This document shows, piece by piece, positions 35,703 to 44,043 of a stretch of DNA of 64,000 bases (position 1 is its first letter; every line of letters begins with the position of its first letter). The DNA comes from Planctomycetota bacterium. GTDB taxonomy: Bacteria; Planctomycetota; B15-G4. Under the pieces are notes generated by a model. The model had not been told where the DNA came from. It worked only from the letters and a program-made list of their open reading frames with translations, and did not search any database. The position numbers and the translations under genes were made by a program. The stretch lies in contig JACKHP010000015.1 of assembly GCA_020638905.1 (NCBI GenBank), positions 26,196 through 90,195 on the forward strand, in the 5' to 3' direction.

Positions 35703-38098
35703 GTCGCGTCCTCGCTGCGGGGACGACGCAGCAGGGCGACGACGCCGACGGCCGCCGCGGCCAGCACGGTGATCTCGCCCAGCGTGTCGAGGCTGCGGAA
35801 GTCGACCAGGATCACGTTCACCACGTTGCGTCCCTTGCCGAAGGGCACGCTGAGCGCCGTGAGCGCCTCCGAGAGTGCGCGCGGCGGGTCGCCGAGCGAC
35901 GCGAGCGCGGTGCCGGCGGCGAGCCCCGCGCCCACGAGCAGCGCCAGGGCGAGGTGCGCGGGCGGCACGCGACGACGATCGGCGTCGCGCGCGGGCAGCT
36001 TCACGAGCACGAGCACCAGCAGCAGCACGGCGAGGGCCTCGACCGCGAGCTGCGTCATCGCGAGATCGGGGCCGCCGTGCACGAGGAACAGCAGCGACAC
36101 GCCGAGTCCGACGAGTCCGAGAGCGGCCACGGCGCCCACCCGGCGGCGGGCGCGAACGACACCCACGCCGGCTGCGGCGGTGAGCAGCACGAGCGACGTC
36201 TCGAGCACCGGCCAGTGCAGCTCGGGACGCGTCCCGTCGCGGACGACCTCGGACAGCGCCGTGCCCGCCGCGGCCGCCAGCGCGAGGGCCACCACGAGCA
36301 GCGCGAGCACGAGCTGTCCGTGCAGCGAGCGCTCGGGCAGCAGGCGTCCGAGCGCGGCGCCCACGCGCGGCAGCCGCTCGAGCACGAGATCGACCGCGCG
36401 CGTGGGACCGAAGCGCGCCCAGCGCGCGAGCCGCGTGGCCCGCGCGAGCAGCGCGTCTCGACCCGCTGCGAGCAGGAGTCCGGAGGCGACGGTCAGCGCG
36501 CTCAGCGCGAGCACGGGGTTGAGTCCGTGCCAGAGCGCCAGGTCGACGGAGGTCGTCTCGCCGTGCACCGCCTGCGCGGCGCGGTCGACGAGGTCGCCCG
36601 CGAGCAGGTCGGGGAGAAGGCCCAGCACGAGGCCCGCGCCGGCGGCCAGGGCCGGCGGCAGCCACAGCCCGAGCGTCGGCGCGTGCACGTCGAGGTCGTC
36701 GCGCGGGCGTCCGGCGAAGGGACGCCATCCCACGAGCACCGCCGACGCGATCATGGCGGCGTTGGCCAGGAAGCCCGCGCCGGTGACCCACGGCGCGAGC
36801 GCGCCCGCGCCGAGCTTGGCCTCGTACACGAGTTCCTTGGCGATGAAGCCGAGCAACGGCGGGAGTCCGGCCATCGAGAGCGCGGCCAGCAGCGCGGCCG
36901 CGGCCAGCGCCGGCATCGCCCGGCGCAGGCCCGACAGGCGCGCGAGCGAGCGCGTGTGGGCGGCGTGGTCGACGGCGCCCACGACCATGAACAGCGCCGC
37001 CTTGTAGAGCGCGTGCACGAGTAGCAGCAGCAGGGCGGCGTGCACGGCCGCGTCGGAGCCGAGGCCGAGCAGCAGCACGAGCGTGCCGAGGGCCGAGATC
37101 GTCGTGTACGCGAGCACGCGCTTGAGGTCGTCCTGGAAGACGGCCAGCAGCGCGCCGAGCAGCATCGTCACGGCGCCCGCGCCGGTGAGCGTCGCGTGCC
37201 ACCACGGGCTCGCACCGAAGGCCGGGTGCAGGCGCGCGAGCAGGTACACGCCGGCCTTGACCATGGTGGCCGAGTGCAGGAAGGCCGAGACGGGCGTGGG
37301 CGCGGCCATCGCTCCCGGCAGCCAGCCGTGGAAGGGCCACTGGGCCGACTTGGTGAGCGCGCCGAGCAGGCACAGCGCGAGCGCGGCGCCGCCGAGGGCC
37401 GAGTCGGCCAGTCGTCCGTGGTCGGGCAGCGCCGAGAGACGCTCGACGCCGGCGACGCGCGTGAGCAGCAGCAGGCCCACGAGCAGCGCGAGGCCGCCGG
37501 CGCCGGTCACGAACAGCGCGCGGCGCGCGGCCGTGCGCGCCCCGGCGTCCTCGTGGGAGTGCCCGACGAGCAGGTACGAGGTGACGCTCGTCAGCTCCCA
37601 GAAGACGAACAGCAGGAGCGGGTCGTCGGCCAGCACGAGCCCGAGCATCGCGCCGGTGAACACGAGCAGGATCGCGTACGTGCGGCCCAGGTCGGGACGC
37701 GGACCGAAGTAGGCGCCGGCGAAGGCGAAGATGGTCGCGCCCAATCCCGTGACGAGCAGCACGAACAGGCGCGCGAGGTCGTCGAGCGAGAGCGCGAAGG
37801 CCAGGTCGAGCGATGGGACCCAGTCGAGCGTCAGCGCGAGCCGTCCGCCGGACGCGGCGAGGTCGTCGCCGAGCAGCAGCGTGTGCACGCACAGCGCGGC
37901 GAGTGCCGCGGCGAAGACCCGCGGGGCGGAGCGCGGGGACGTCCGCACGAGCCATGGCGCGGCGAGGGCCAGCAGGAATGGCGTGGCGAGCAGGGCGAGC
38001 ACGGAGGCGTTCGTCGAGTCGTCGGCGTCGGTCGTGGGGGGGCGGACTTTGCGCTCACACGGCGCGTCCCCCGGGACGAGCCGCCGATGCTCGGCCAC
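35699..38098 (-). CDS. mnhA: Na+/H+ antiporter subunit A
   Basis: 799 residues with about 20 membrane helices, the usual size for MrpA. The first two thirds are NuoL-like (FVFWELTSVTSYLLVGHSHE; KSAQWPFHGWLPGAMAAPTP; HSATMVKAGVYLLARLHPAF; GLPPLLGFIAKELVYEAKLG). The C-terminal third contains the MrpA-specific region related to the MbhD/MbhE subunits (GGPDLAMTQLAVEALAVLLL; VNVILVDFRSLDTLGEITVL). It carries the main proton and cation path of the complex. The GTG at 38098 is the only upstream start found; it leaves about 28 polar residues before the first helix and is uncertain. It heads an operon in which all six junctions overlap. Confidence 0.94.
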   Translation of the reverse strand: MAEHRRLVPGDAPCERKVRPPTTDADDSTNASVLALLATPFLLALAAPWLVRTSPRSAPRVFAAALAALCVHTLLLGDDLAASGGRLALTLDWVPSLDLAFALSLDDLARLFVLLVTGLGATIFAFAGAYFGPRPDLGRTYAILLVFTGAMLGLVLADDPLLLFVFWELTSVTSYLLVGHSHEDAGARTAARRALFVTGAGGLALLVGLLLLTRVAGVERLSALPDHGRLADSALGGAALALCLLGALTKSAQWPFHGWLPGAMAAPTPVSAFLHSATMVKAGVYLLARLHPAFGASPWWHATLTGAGAVTMLLGALLAVFQDDLKRVLAYTTISALGTLVLLLGLGSDAAVHAALLLLLVHALYKAALFMVVGAVDHAAHTRSLARLSGLRRAMPALAAAALLAALSMAGLPPLLGFIAKELVYEAKLGAGALAPWVTGAGFLANAAMIASAVLVGWRPFAGRPRDDLDVHAPTLGLWLPPALAAGAGLVLGLLPDLLAGDLVDRAAQAVHGETTSVDLALWHGLNPVLALSALTVASGLLLAAGRDALLARATRLARWARFGPTRAVDLVLERLPRVGAALGRLLPERSLHGQLVLALLVVALALAAAAGTALSEVVRDGTRPELHWPVLETSLVLLTAAAGVGVVRARRRVGAVAALGLVGLGVSLLFLVHGGPDLAMTQLAVEALAVLLLVLVLVKLPARDADRRRVPPAHLALALLVGAGLAAGTALASLGDPPRALSEALTALSVPFGKGRNVVNVILVDFRSLDTLGEITVLAAAAVGVVALLRRPRSEDAT

Positions 38099-38239
38099 GC
38101 GGCCGACGAAGTCGACCGAATTCGCGCGGGGGACGAGGGCGGATGCACGCGCGCCGGACGGCGACTCCTTTCATGGGGTCACGCGGCGCGTCGCGGACGA
38201 GACACGCGCATCCGGCCCGGAAGTCGTCTGGGCACCTCG

Positions 38240-40171
38240 TCAGCGCGCACTCCACGCGAACTCGAGCGCCGCCGGCACGGGCCGTGCGAAGGCGACCTCG
38301 AACCAGCCGACGCCGTGCGCGTCGACCCACCACCAGCCGCCGGGATCGCCCAGGAACGTGAGCTGCGGCACGCTCTCGGCGGCCAATCCCGGATGCGCGA
38401 CGCGCACGCGCACGCGGCCCGCGTCGAGGTGCACGCGACCCGCCGGCGCCGTGGCGCTCGCGCCGGACGCCGCGCACGCCGGCTGCAGGAACACGACCAC
38501 GTCGGGGCCGCGTCCGTCCCACGCGGCGAGGGCGATGCCGAGCACGGGGCCGCGTCCGGCGTGGCGCGCCGCGAGGCCGGGGCGGCTGCCGAGGCCGAGC
38601 CGGTCGCCCGGCGCGATGGGCGCGCTGGACGGGTCGACGCGCACCGGCACGCGTCCGGCCAGCGCCAGCCCCACGCGCCGACGCGTGTCGTTGTTCGCGT
38701 CGATCCACGCTCGGCGCAGCCACGTCGCGGTCTCGACGTCCCCCTGGGCGAGCGCGCGCTCGGAAGCCGCGAGCAGCTCCTCGAACTCGTCGTCGAGCTG
38801 CTGTCCGAGCACCATGCCGGGACGGGTGGTGACCACGCCCAGCACGGCGTCGTCGCGCTGGGCGTCGGCCGCGCGCACGCCCTCGGGCAGCTCGGCGTCG
38901 ACGGCCAGCACGGTGCCCGGCGGGAGCGCGAGTCCGTCGCGCGTCGGGTACCACTCGGCCAGGTCGAAGCCCTTGGCGTAGATGTTGCCCTTCACGTAGA
39001 GCGACGGCGTGCCGAACTCGAGCAGGCCCTCGCCGTCGTTCAGGTACATCGCGAGCTGCCCGCAGTTGCTCCACGAGAACCAGGTCGGGGCCGAGTCGTC
39101 GCAGTCGGCGTCGCGCTCGAAGCGCAGGCCGCCGTAGCTCGTGAGCGCGGCCTGCCACTGGTGCAACTGGTCGCCGAACGAGAGGCTGCTGCCCACGCGC
39201 AGCGCGCCCTCGGTCCACAGGTCGCCGCCGACGGTCAGGTCGTCGCCGACGAGCAGGTCCTCGCCGGCGCTGATGCTGCGTCCGGCGCTGAGGTCGTCGC
39301 TCACCACGACGTCGCGTCCCACGAGCACGTTCTCGTCGGCCACGAGGTTGCGGCTGGCGCGCACGTCGCCGTCGGGGTGCGTGGCCCACACGGCGGGTCC
39401 GGCCTCGGTCACGACGAGGTGTCCGAGCGAGTCGCCCTGCCAAGCCGGCCCGACGGGACCGGTCGGTCCCTGGGGTCCGGCGGGACCGGGAGCGCCCTGC
39501 GGTCCGACGTCGCCCTGCGCACCGTGCGGTCCGGGAGGGCCGACGTCTCCTTGCGGCCCGACGGGTCCGGTGGGTCCCGGCTCGCCGGGGTCGCCCTTGA
39601 GCAGCGTCGACTCCGGTCCCGCGAGAACGCCCGTCTGCGGATCGAGCGTGTACGCCCCGAGGCGCGCGGGCCACAGCTCCTGGCCGAGGCTGTACCCCGA
39701 TGCCGCCACGGGCCACTTGATCGACTCGCCGAAGGTGTGTCCGCCGAGCGTGACGCGCGTGCTGAACCAGAGGTCCTTGCAGGCCAGGTCGTCGGGCAGC
39801 GGGCGCTCGGGATCGCCGCCGAGGCACAGGTCGAGCACGCCATCGATGCGGCGCTCGGGCACGAAGTGCTCGCCGGTCGTCGGCTCGAAGGCCGCGCCGG
39901 CGCCGGCGGACGACCCGGTGTGCACGCGCAGCGTCTGCGTGAAGACCGGAGCGAAGCCGGCCTCGCCGTGTTCGTAGAGCGTCACCTCGACGTCGAAGAC
40001 CTGCGCGCGGTGCGGCGAGAGACGCTTGTAGTGCAGCGACTCGCCGTGGCCGGTGGTGCGGTAGACGGGAGCGTGCAGACGCAGCACGCCGGTGGCGTCC
40101 TGGGCGCGGGCGCACGGCGAGCACAGCATCGACGCGGCCAGGCCGGCCGCGAGCAGCTTGCGGGCTGTCAT
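38240..40171 (-). CDS. Secreted collagen-like (Gly-X-Y) repeat protein
   Basis: 643 residues. The ATG at 40171 has GAGAGGA upstream. The signal peptide is LLAAGLAASMLCSPCARAQD. An N-terminal globular region (about 25-188) is followed by about 18 collagen triplets at about 190-245 (GDPGEPGPTGPVGPQGDVGP and on), enough to form a short triple helix. A beta-rich stalk with repeating VADENVLVGRDVVVSDDLSA units follows (about 265-320). A C-terminal domain (FDLAEWYPTRDGLALPPGTV; GVVTTRPGMVLG) is seen in phage-tail and collagen-like surface proteins. Probably a trimeric surface fibre. It lies 141 bases upstream of the Mrp operon in the same direction; co-transcription is possible but not shown. Confidence 0.88.
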   Translation of the reverse strand: MTARKLLAAGLAASMLCSPCARAQDATGVLRLHAPVYRTTGHGESLHYKRLSPHRAQVFDVEVTLYEHGEAGFAPVFTQTLRVHTGSSAGAGAAFEPTTGEHFVPERRIDGVLDLCLGGDPERPLPDDLACKDLWFSTRVTLGGHTFGESIKWPVAASGYSLGQELWPARLGAYTLDPQTGVLAGPESTLLKGDPGEPGPTGPVGPQGDVGPPGPHGAQGDVGPQGAPGPAGPQGPTGPVGPAWQGDSLGHLVVTEAGPAVWATHPDGDVRASRNLVADENVLVGRDVVVSDDLSAGRSISAGEDLLVGDDLTVGGDLWTEGALRVGSSLSFGDQLHQWQAALTSYGGLRFERDADCDDSAPTWFSWSNCGQLAMYLNDGEGLLEFGTPSLYVKGNIYAKGFDLAEWYPTRDGLALPPGTVLAVDAELPEGVRAADAQRDDAVLGVVTTRPGMVLGQQLDDEFEELLAASERALAQGDVETATWLRRAWIDANNDTRRRVGLALAGRVPVRVDPSSAPIAPGDRLGLGSRPGLAARHAGRGPVLGIALAAWDGRGPDVVVFLQPACAASGASATAPAGRVHLDAGRVRVRVAHPGLAAESVPQLTFLGDPGGWWWVDAHGVGWFEVAFARPVPAALEFAWSAR

Positions 40172-40273
40172 GGGGATCCTCTCACTCGGGGCCTCGGGGG
40201 AGACACCTGCGTCGGGGGACGCTGCGTCCGCGCGACGTCCGCGTCGGCGCGCCGCGGGTGCGTCACGGGATGC

Positions 40274-40306
40274 GGGGAGGGCGGGCCCACGGGGTCCGCC
40301 CTCCCC
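40274..40306 (-). terminator. Terminator hairpin
   Basis: A perfect 11-bp stem (GGGGAGGGCGG and complement) with an 11-base loop, 125 bases after the stop of the minus-strand gene at 40431. There is no U-tract, so factor-assisted termination or attenuation ahead of the collagen-like gene are also possible. Confidence 0.5.
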
Positions 40307-40430
40307 TGGCGAGGCGCGACGTGCGTCCCGACGACGACGCGTCGCGCCCGCGGGGCTCCGTGCGTCGCGTGGTCCTGCGCGGACCGCGTGGCGCCCGGCG
40401 CCCGCTCACGGAGCTTCCTGCTGCGGGAGA

Positions 40431-41450
40431 CTAGGGTTGAAACGCCACGCCGTTGAACTGCAGCGCGTCGCTCTCCCACAGGTTGTGGCCGCCGTCGATG
40501 ACCGTCGCGAGGCCGGCCGTGATGCAGCCGAGCACCGGACCGTCCGACGAGACCATGATGCCGCCCGGGAGGAAGACACCGAGGCTCTCGATGCGCGCCC
40601 AGCCCGTCTCGATGCCGCCCACACCGCTGCAGGTGAGATCGAGCTCGTTCGGGTCGTGGGGCGTGTTGTTCTTCAGGAACGACTCGGCGAACAACGGGCT
40701 CACGGCCGTCAGCGGCTGGTCGAACCAGCAGCCCATGATCTTCGTGGTCGACAGCGGGAACTCGTTGTCGTTCCAGACGTCGAAGTAGAGCGTGTTCGTG
40801 GCCATGGGTCCGCCCGACAGGCTGCACAGCGCGAGCTGCGACTCGGCCAGCGCGATGAAGCTGTCGATGTAGAGCACGTCGGGGATGCCCTCGTACTCGA
40901 GGCCGTCGAAGTTCAGCGCCCCGTTGCCGTTCAGGTCGGTCGGCGCACCCGGGCTCACGATGGCGCGGAACGGGATCGCGTTCACGCAGTACATCCCGCC
41001 GGACGCGTTGACGACCAGCTCGGAACCCATCAGGAAGTTGAACGACCACGGCGTGTCGAACAGCGACGGGTTCTGCGCCGACACGACGAGGTATCCCTCC
41101 TGGCCGGTCATGCTCACCGCGTTGTGGCACGTCGTCAGCACCGAGAACGTGTCGGCCGGGGTGAGGAACTCGTACCGGTCGAAGATCACGCAGTTCAGCG
41201 GGATCTGCGGGTCGGCCGGGTTGTGGACCGTGTTCACGTACTCGTAGTGCACCGTGGTCGCACCGCCGAACGAGACCGGCGTCATGGGCAGGGTGTTCGT
41301 GTTCGTCACGCTCACGATGGTGACGAACGTCGAACCCGAACGATGGACCGGGAACACCAGCACGCTTCCGGGCTTGCGTCCGTCGGCCAGCGCCGCGGGA
41401 GCGAGCGCGAGGGCCACGAGGGCGATGGACAGGAGCTTCAGGCACTTCAT
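40431..41450 (-). CDS. Secreted hypothetical protein
   Basis: 339 residues. The ATG at 41450 has AAGGAAGG upstream, one of the best ribosome sites in the window. The signal peptide is LKLLSIALVALALAPAALAD. The mature part opens GSVLVFPVHRSGSTFVTIVS and looks like a single beta-rich extracellular protein with six or more cysteines, spaced as if for disulfides. A DLNGNGALNFDG loop resembles half of a calcium-binding dockerin or VCBS loop. I do not recognise a named family. A -10 (CATAGCCT) lies about 100 bases upstream, and a hairpin follows. Confidence 0.85.
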   Translation of the reverse strand: MKCLKLLSIALVALALAPAALADGRKPGSVLVFPVHRSGSTFVTIVSVTNTNTLPMTPVSFGGATTVHYEYVNTVHNPADPQIPLNCVIFDRYEFLTPADTFSVLTTCHNAVSMTGQEGYLVVSAQNPSLFDTPWSFNFLMGSELVVNASGGMYCVNAIPFRAIVSPGAPTDLNGNGALNFDGLEYEGIPDVLYIDSFIALAESQLALCSLSGGPMATNTLYFDVWNDNEFPLSTTKIMGCWFDQPLTAVSPLFAESFLKNNTPHDPNELDLTCSGVGGIETGWARIESLGVFLPGGIMVSSDGPVLGCITAGLATVIDGGHNLWESDALQFNGVAFQP

Positions 41451-41838
41451 GGTGACACCTTCCTTTCCAGAGAAGGACGGGTTGCGGATCCGCGGGTGGG
41501 ACGCATCCGGCACTCCTGTGTGCGTTCGATCCCGGATCCGCTGCGTCGAGGCTATGCGCGCGGCTGCATGCGGGACATCCGGTGTGCGTCGTAATCGCGG
41601 TACGCAGTTCGAGCACCGTCGACGCGCATCCGTCCAACAAGTGCGCAGCGACGCGTGAGGTGCGAGTCGCGCTCGACCCGCGCTCGACGCCACGAGGTCG
41701 ATGCGGAGGCGGGCCGCGCGTCACCGCATGCGACGGCGCGGGCAGGCGACTGCGGACCGCACGCGCGCGCGTTGCGCCGTACGCCGTATGGCCGGTGCGC
41801 GCCGGCACCGGTACGAAGGAGCGTCCCGGGGGTGTGCC
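41451..41838. other. 388-bp divergent intergenic region
   Basis: Holds the promoter and ribosome site of the leftward gene at 41450. The part 41570-41640 is less GC-rich than its surroundings. For the rightward gene I see no convincing promoter, only TTGCGC at 41772-41777. No ORF with codon bias, RNA gene or repeat was recognised. Confidence 0.5.
41549..41557 (-). promoter_or_regulatory. -10 promoter element (GCATAGCCT)
   Basis: Minus-strand TAGCCT, predicted start near 41541, leader of about 90 bases before the gene at 41450. No clear -35. Confidence 0.35.
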
Positions 41839-43242
41839 ATGACGAACGAGAACGAAGGTCGATCGCGCGTCTTCGAGTGGAGCGTGGTCGTGCTGCTGGT
41901 GGCCGTGCTCGTGCTGCTCGCCGTGCGCGGCAGGGTCGCGTCCGGGAGCGGAGCCGCGGTCGACGGGACGGCGTCGCCCGCCGTGTCGTCACGGGACGCG
42001 GGCTTGCCGTCGGACGCGCCCGCCCGGTCCGTCGCCGACGCGTCCGCGAGCGATGCGGCCGGGACGCCGCCGCTGCCCGAGGTCGAACTCGTCGACTTCC
42101 TCGGAGCGGGCGTCGACGCGCCCGTCTTCGCGCCGCCGCCCGCGCGTCCGCTGCTGGCCAGCGTCTCGCTCTCCGAGGGCCTGCCCGTCGCGGGGCAGTG
42201 GCGTGGGGCCAGCGTGCTGGCCGACCTCGACGGCGATCGCGACGCGGACCTCGTCACGTCCATCCGGCGCCTCGACGCCTCGACGCCCGGCGAGGGGCTG
42301 AGCGTGTTCCTGAACGACGGCGACGGACGCTGGCACGCCGCGGTCGACGGCCTGCGACGCGACATGGGATACGGCGGCAGCGCGGTGGCCGACGTCGACG
42401 GCGACGGACACGCCGACATCGCGTTCTCGGGCCACGACGTCCCGCCGCACGTGTTCCTGGGCGACGGCAACGGTCGCTGGCGCCTCGAACGCGCCGGCAT
42501 CGACGCGCGGCAGATGTGCTCGGACGTGGCGCTGGGCGACGTCGACCGCGACGGCCTGGTCGACCTCGCGGTGCTCGGCTTCCACCACGACGGCGGCGGT
42601 CTGCTGCTCTACGCGGGAGTCGGCGGCGGGACGTTCGTGCGCCTGCCCGACCTGTTGCCGCCCGGCGTGTACGGCGCGCAGGTCGCGATGCCCGACCTCG
42701 ACGGCGACGGGCACCCCGAGATCGCGGCCACGACATCGCTCGGCCCCAAGGTCTTCCGTTTCGACGGCGAGTCGCTCGTGGACATGTCCGCAGGCCTGCC
42801 CGAGCCCGAGATCGGCGGCTCCGACCTGGGACTCGACGCACGCGACCTCGACGGCGACGGCTTCTCCGAGCTGCTCGTGACCGGCATGGTCTATCCCGGC
42901 CACGATCCGCTGTGCATCTACCGCTGGGACGGCTCGAGCTGGGTCCGCTGGGGCGAGGGCCTGCCCGAGGACGAGTCGTTCTTCGACGGCCGCTTCGCGC
43001 ACGTCGAGGGCGGCGACGTCGACTGGATCGTGCTGGCCGGCAAGGCCGGCATCCAGCTCGTGCGCGGCACGCGCGAAGGCGTCTTCGAGAGCGTCGGGCG
43101 GCTGGCCGGCACCGAGGGCGTGTTCAACGTGGCCACGGGCGACGTCGACGGCGACGGCCGAGACGAGGTCGTGTTCATCGGGCTGGGCGGCGTGCGCGTG
43201 CTGTCACCCGTGCTGCCGGCCGAGGCCGAAGGAGGATCGTGA
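41839..43242 (+). CDS. Membrane-anchored FG-GAP/VCBS repeat protein
   Basis: 467 residues. A single N-terminal membrane helix (VFEWSVVVLLVAVLVLLAV, about 12-30) acts as anchor or uncleaved signal. After a low-complexity Ala/Ser/Asp linker, about seven FG-GAP/VCBS blades follow, with calcium loops such as DLDGDRDADL, DVDGDGHADIAFSG, DVDRDGLVDL and DVDGDGRDEVVFIG, so a beta-propeller outside the membrane is likely. The TGA overlaps the ATG of the next gene (TGATG), so the two are co-translated. Function unknown; no catalytic residues. Confidence 0.87.
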   Translation: MTNENEGRSRVFEWSVVVLLVAVLVLLAVRGRVASGSGAAVDGTASPAVSSRDAGLPSDAPARSVADASASDAAGTPPLPEVELVDFLGAGVDAPVFAPPPARPLLASVSLSEGLPVAGQWRGASVLADLDGDRDADLVTSIRRLDASTPGEGLSVFLNDGDGRWHAAVDGLRRDMGYGGSAVADVDGDGHADIAFSGHDVPPHVFLGDGNGRWRLERAGIDARQMCSDVALGDVDRDGLVDLAVLGFHHDGGGLLLYAGVGGGTFVRLPDLLPPGVYGAQVAMPDLDGDGHPEIAATTSLGPKVFRFDGESLVDMSAGLPEPEIGGSDLGLDARDLDGDGFSELLVTGMVYPGHDPLCIYRWDGSSWVRWGEGLPEDESFFDGRFAHVEGGDVDWIVLAGKAGIQLVRGTREGVFESVGRLAGTEGVFNVATGDVDGDGRDEVVFIGLGGVRVLSPVLPAEAEGGS

Positions 43243-43901
43243 TGGAGTCCCAGGTCCCGTTGCGCAGGCTGCTGCTCGTCGTGCTCGCGGTGATCGTCGC
43301 CGCGGTCCTGTATCGCGTGGGTGGTGACGCCCTCGGATGGCGTAGCGGCTACGCGCCCGCGCCGCGCACGGCGGCGCTCGAGGCGTCCGAGGCGGAAGGG
43401 TCCGCCGATGCCGCGGCCGAAGCGGCGAGCGCGGCGACGGGTGCGACGCGCGACGAGGTCGCGCGCGAGCGCGCGGCGCTCTCGGATCGGGTGGGCGAGT
43501 ACCTCGCCCTGCGGCGCGCCGACGCGTGGCCCGAGCTGTACGAGCTGGTCGACCCGTCGCAGCGCGAGCGGGTCGGGCTGGCGTCGTTCCTCGAGACGTA
43601 CGGCCACGGCGTGCTCGACGTGCGGCGGATCGAGGCGCGCGCGCTGCGACTCGATCCGGCCCGCGGGCTGGCGTCGGTCGACGTGCACACCGAGGCGACG
43701 CTGCGTCCAGAACGGCTGCCGCCGGCCTTCCGCGGCAGCCTGCGCATCGGCAGCGAGGCAGACCTGCAGCGCAGCACCGACCACTCGATGGTCTGGGTGC
43801 TGCACGACGGCGCGTGGTACTACCGCCTCGAGCAGGAGATCCTGAGCGGCGTCGACGCGGAGGGACGGCAGGTCACCGGCCTGGGGCTCCCCGGAGGCTG
43901 A
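43242..43901 (+). CDS. Membrane-anchored hypothetical protein, partner of the FG-GAP protein
   Basis: 219 residues. GGAGG lies at 43231-43235, and the ATG shares its A with the preceding stop. It has one N-terminal membrane helix (LRRLLLVVLAVIVAAVLYRV), an Ala/Glu-rich linker, then a compact C-terminal domain (about 85-215; RVGEYLALRRADAWPELYEL, ending HDGAWYYRLEQEILSG) that looks like a small alpha+beta (NTF2-like) fold. This is an impression from length and pattern, not a firm match. The coupling suggests that it works physically with the FG-GAP protein. Confidence 0.8.
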   Translation: MESQVPLRRLLLVVLAVIVAAVLYRVGGDALGWRSGYAPAPRTAALEASEAEGSADAAAEAASAATGATRDEVARERAALSDRVGEYLALRRADAWPELYELVDPSQRERVGLASFLETYGHGVLDVRRIEARALRLDPARGLASVDVHTEATLRPERLPPAFRGSLRIGSEADLQRSTDHSMVWVLHDGAWYYRLEQEILSGVDAEGRQVTGLGLPGG

Positions 43902-43940
43902 TCGTGCGCGTGAAGTTCGCGTGAAGGCGGCGCACGGGAC

Positions 43941-43970
43941 TTCTGCGCGTGCCCGCCGAGCGGGCATGAT
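43941..43970 (+). promoter_or_regulatory. Candidate promoter (TTCTGC, 18 bp, CATGAT)
   Basis: CATGAT at 43965-43970 lies 18 bases after a weak TTCTGC and 74 bases before the Sel1-repeat gene. The same -10 occurs before recQ and the amidohydrolase pseudogene. Confidence 0.3.
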
Positions 43971-44043
43971 CGCGAGGCGCGGACGGCGCGTCCCGCCGCG
44001 GGTGGGGCGCCCGGCGCGGGCCTGTCGTGGAGTTCCGTCGATC

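Noticed and set aside
39420..39605. DNA tandem repeat in the collagen-like gene
   Set aside because: The nine-base periodicity comes from Gly-X-Y codons; units differ too much for a DNA-level repeat or CRISPR.
37040..40456. Plus-strand frame of 1138 codons opposite mnhA and the collagen-like gene
   Set aside because: It is the complement of clear membrane and collagen-like genes; no domain or start signal.
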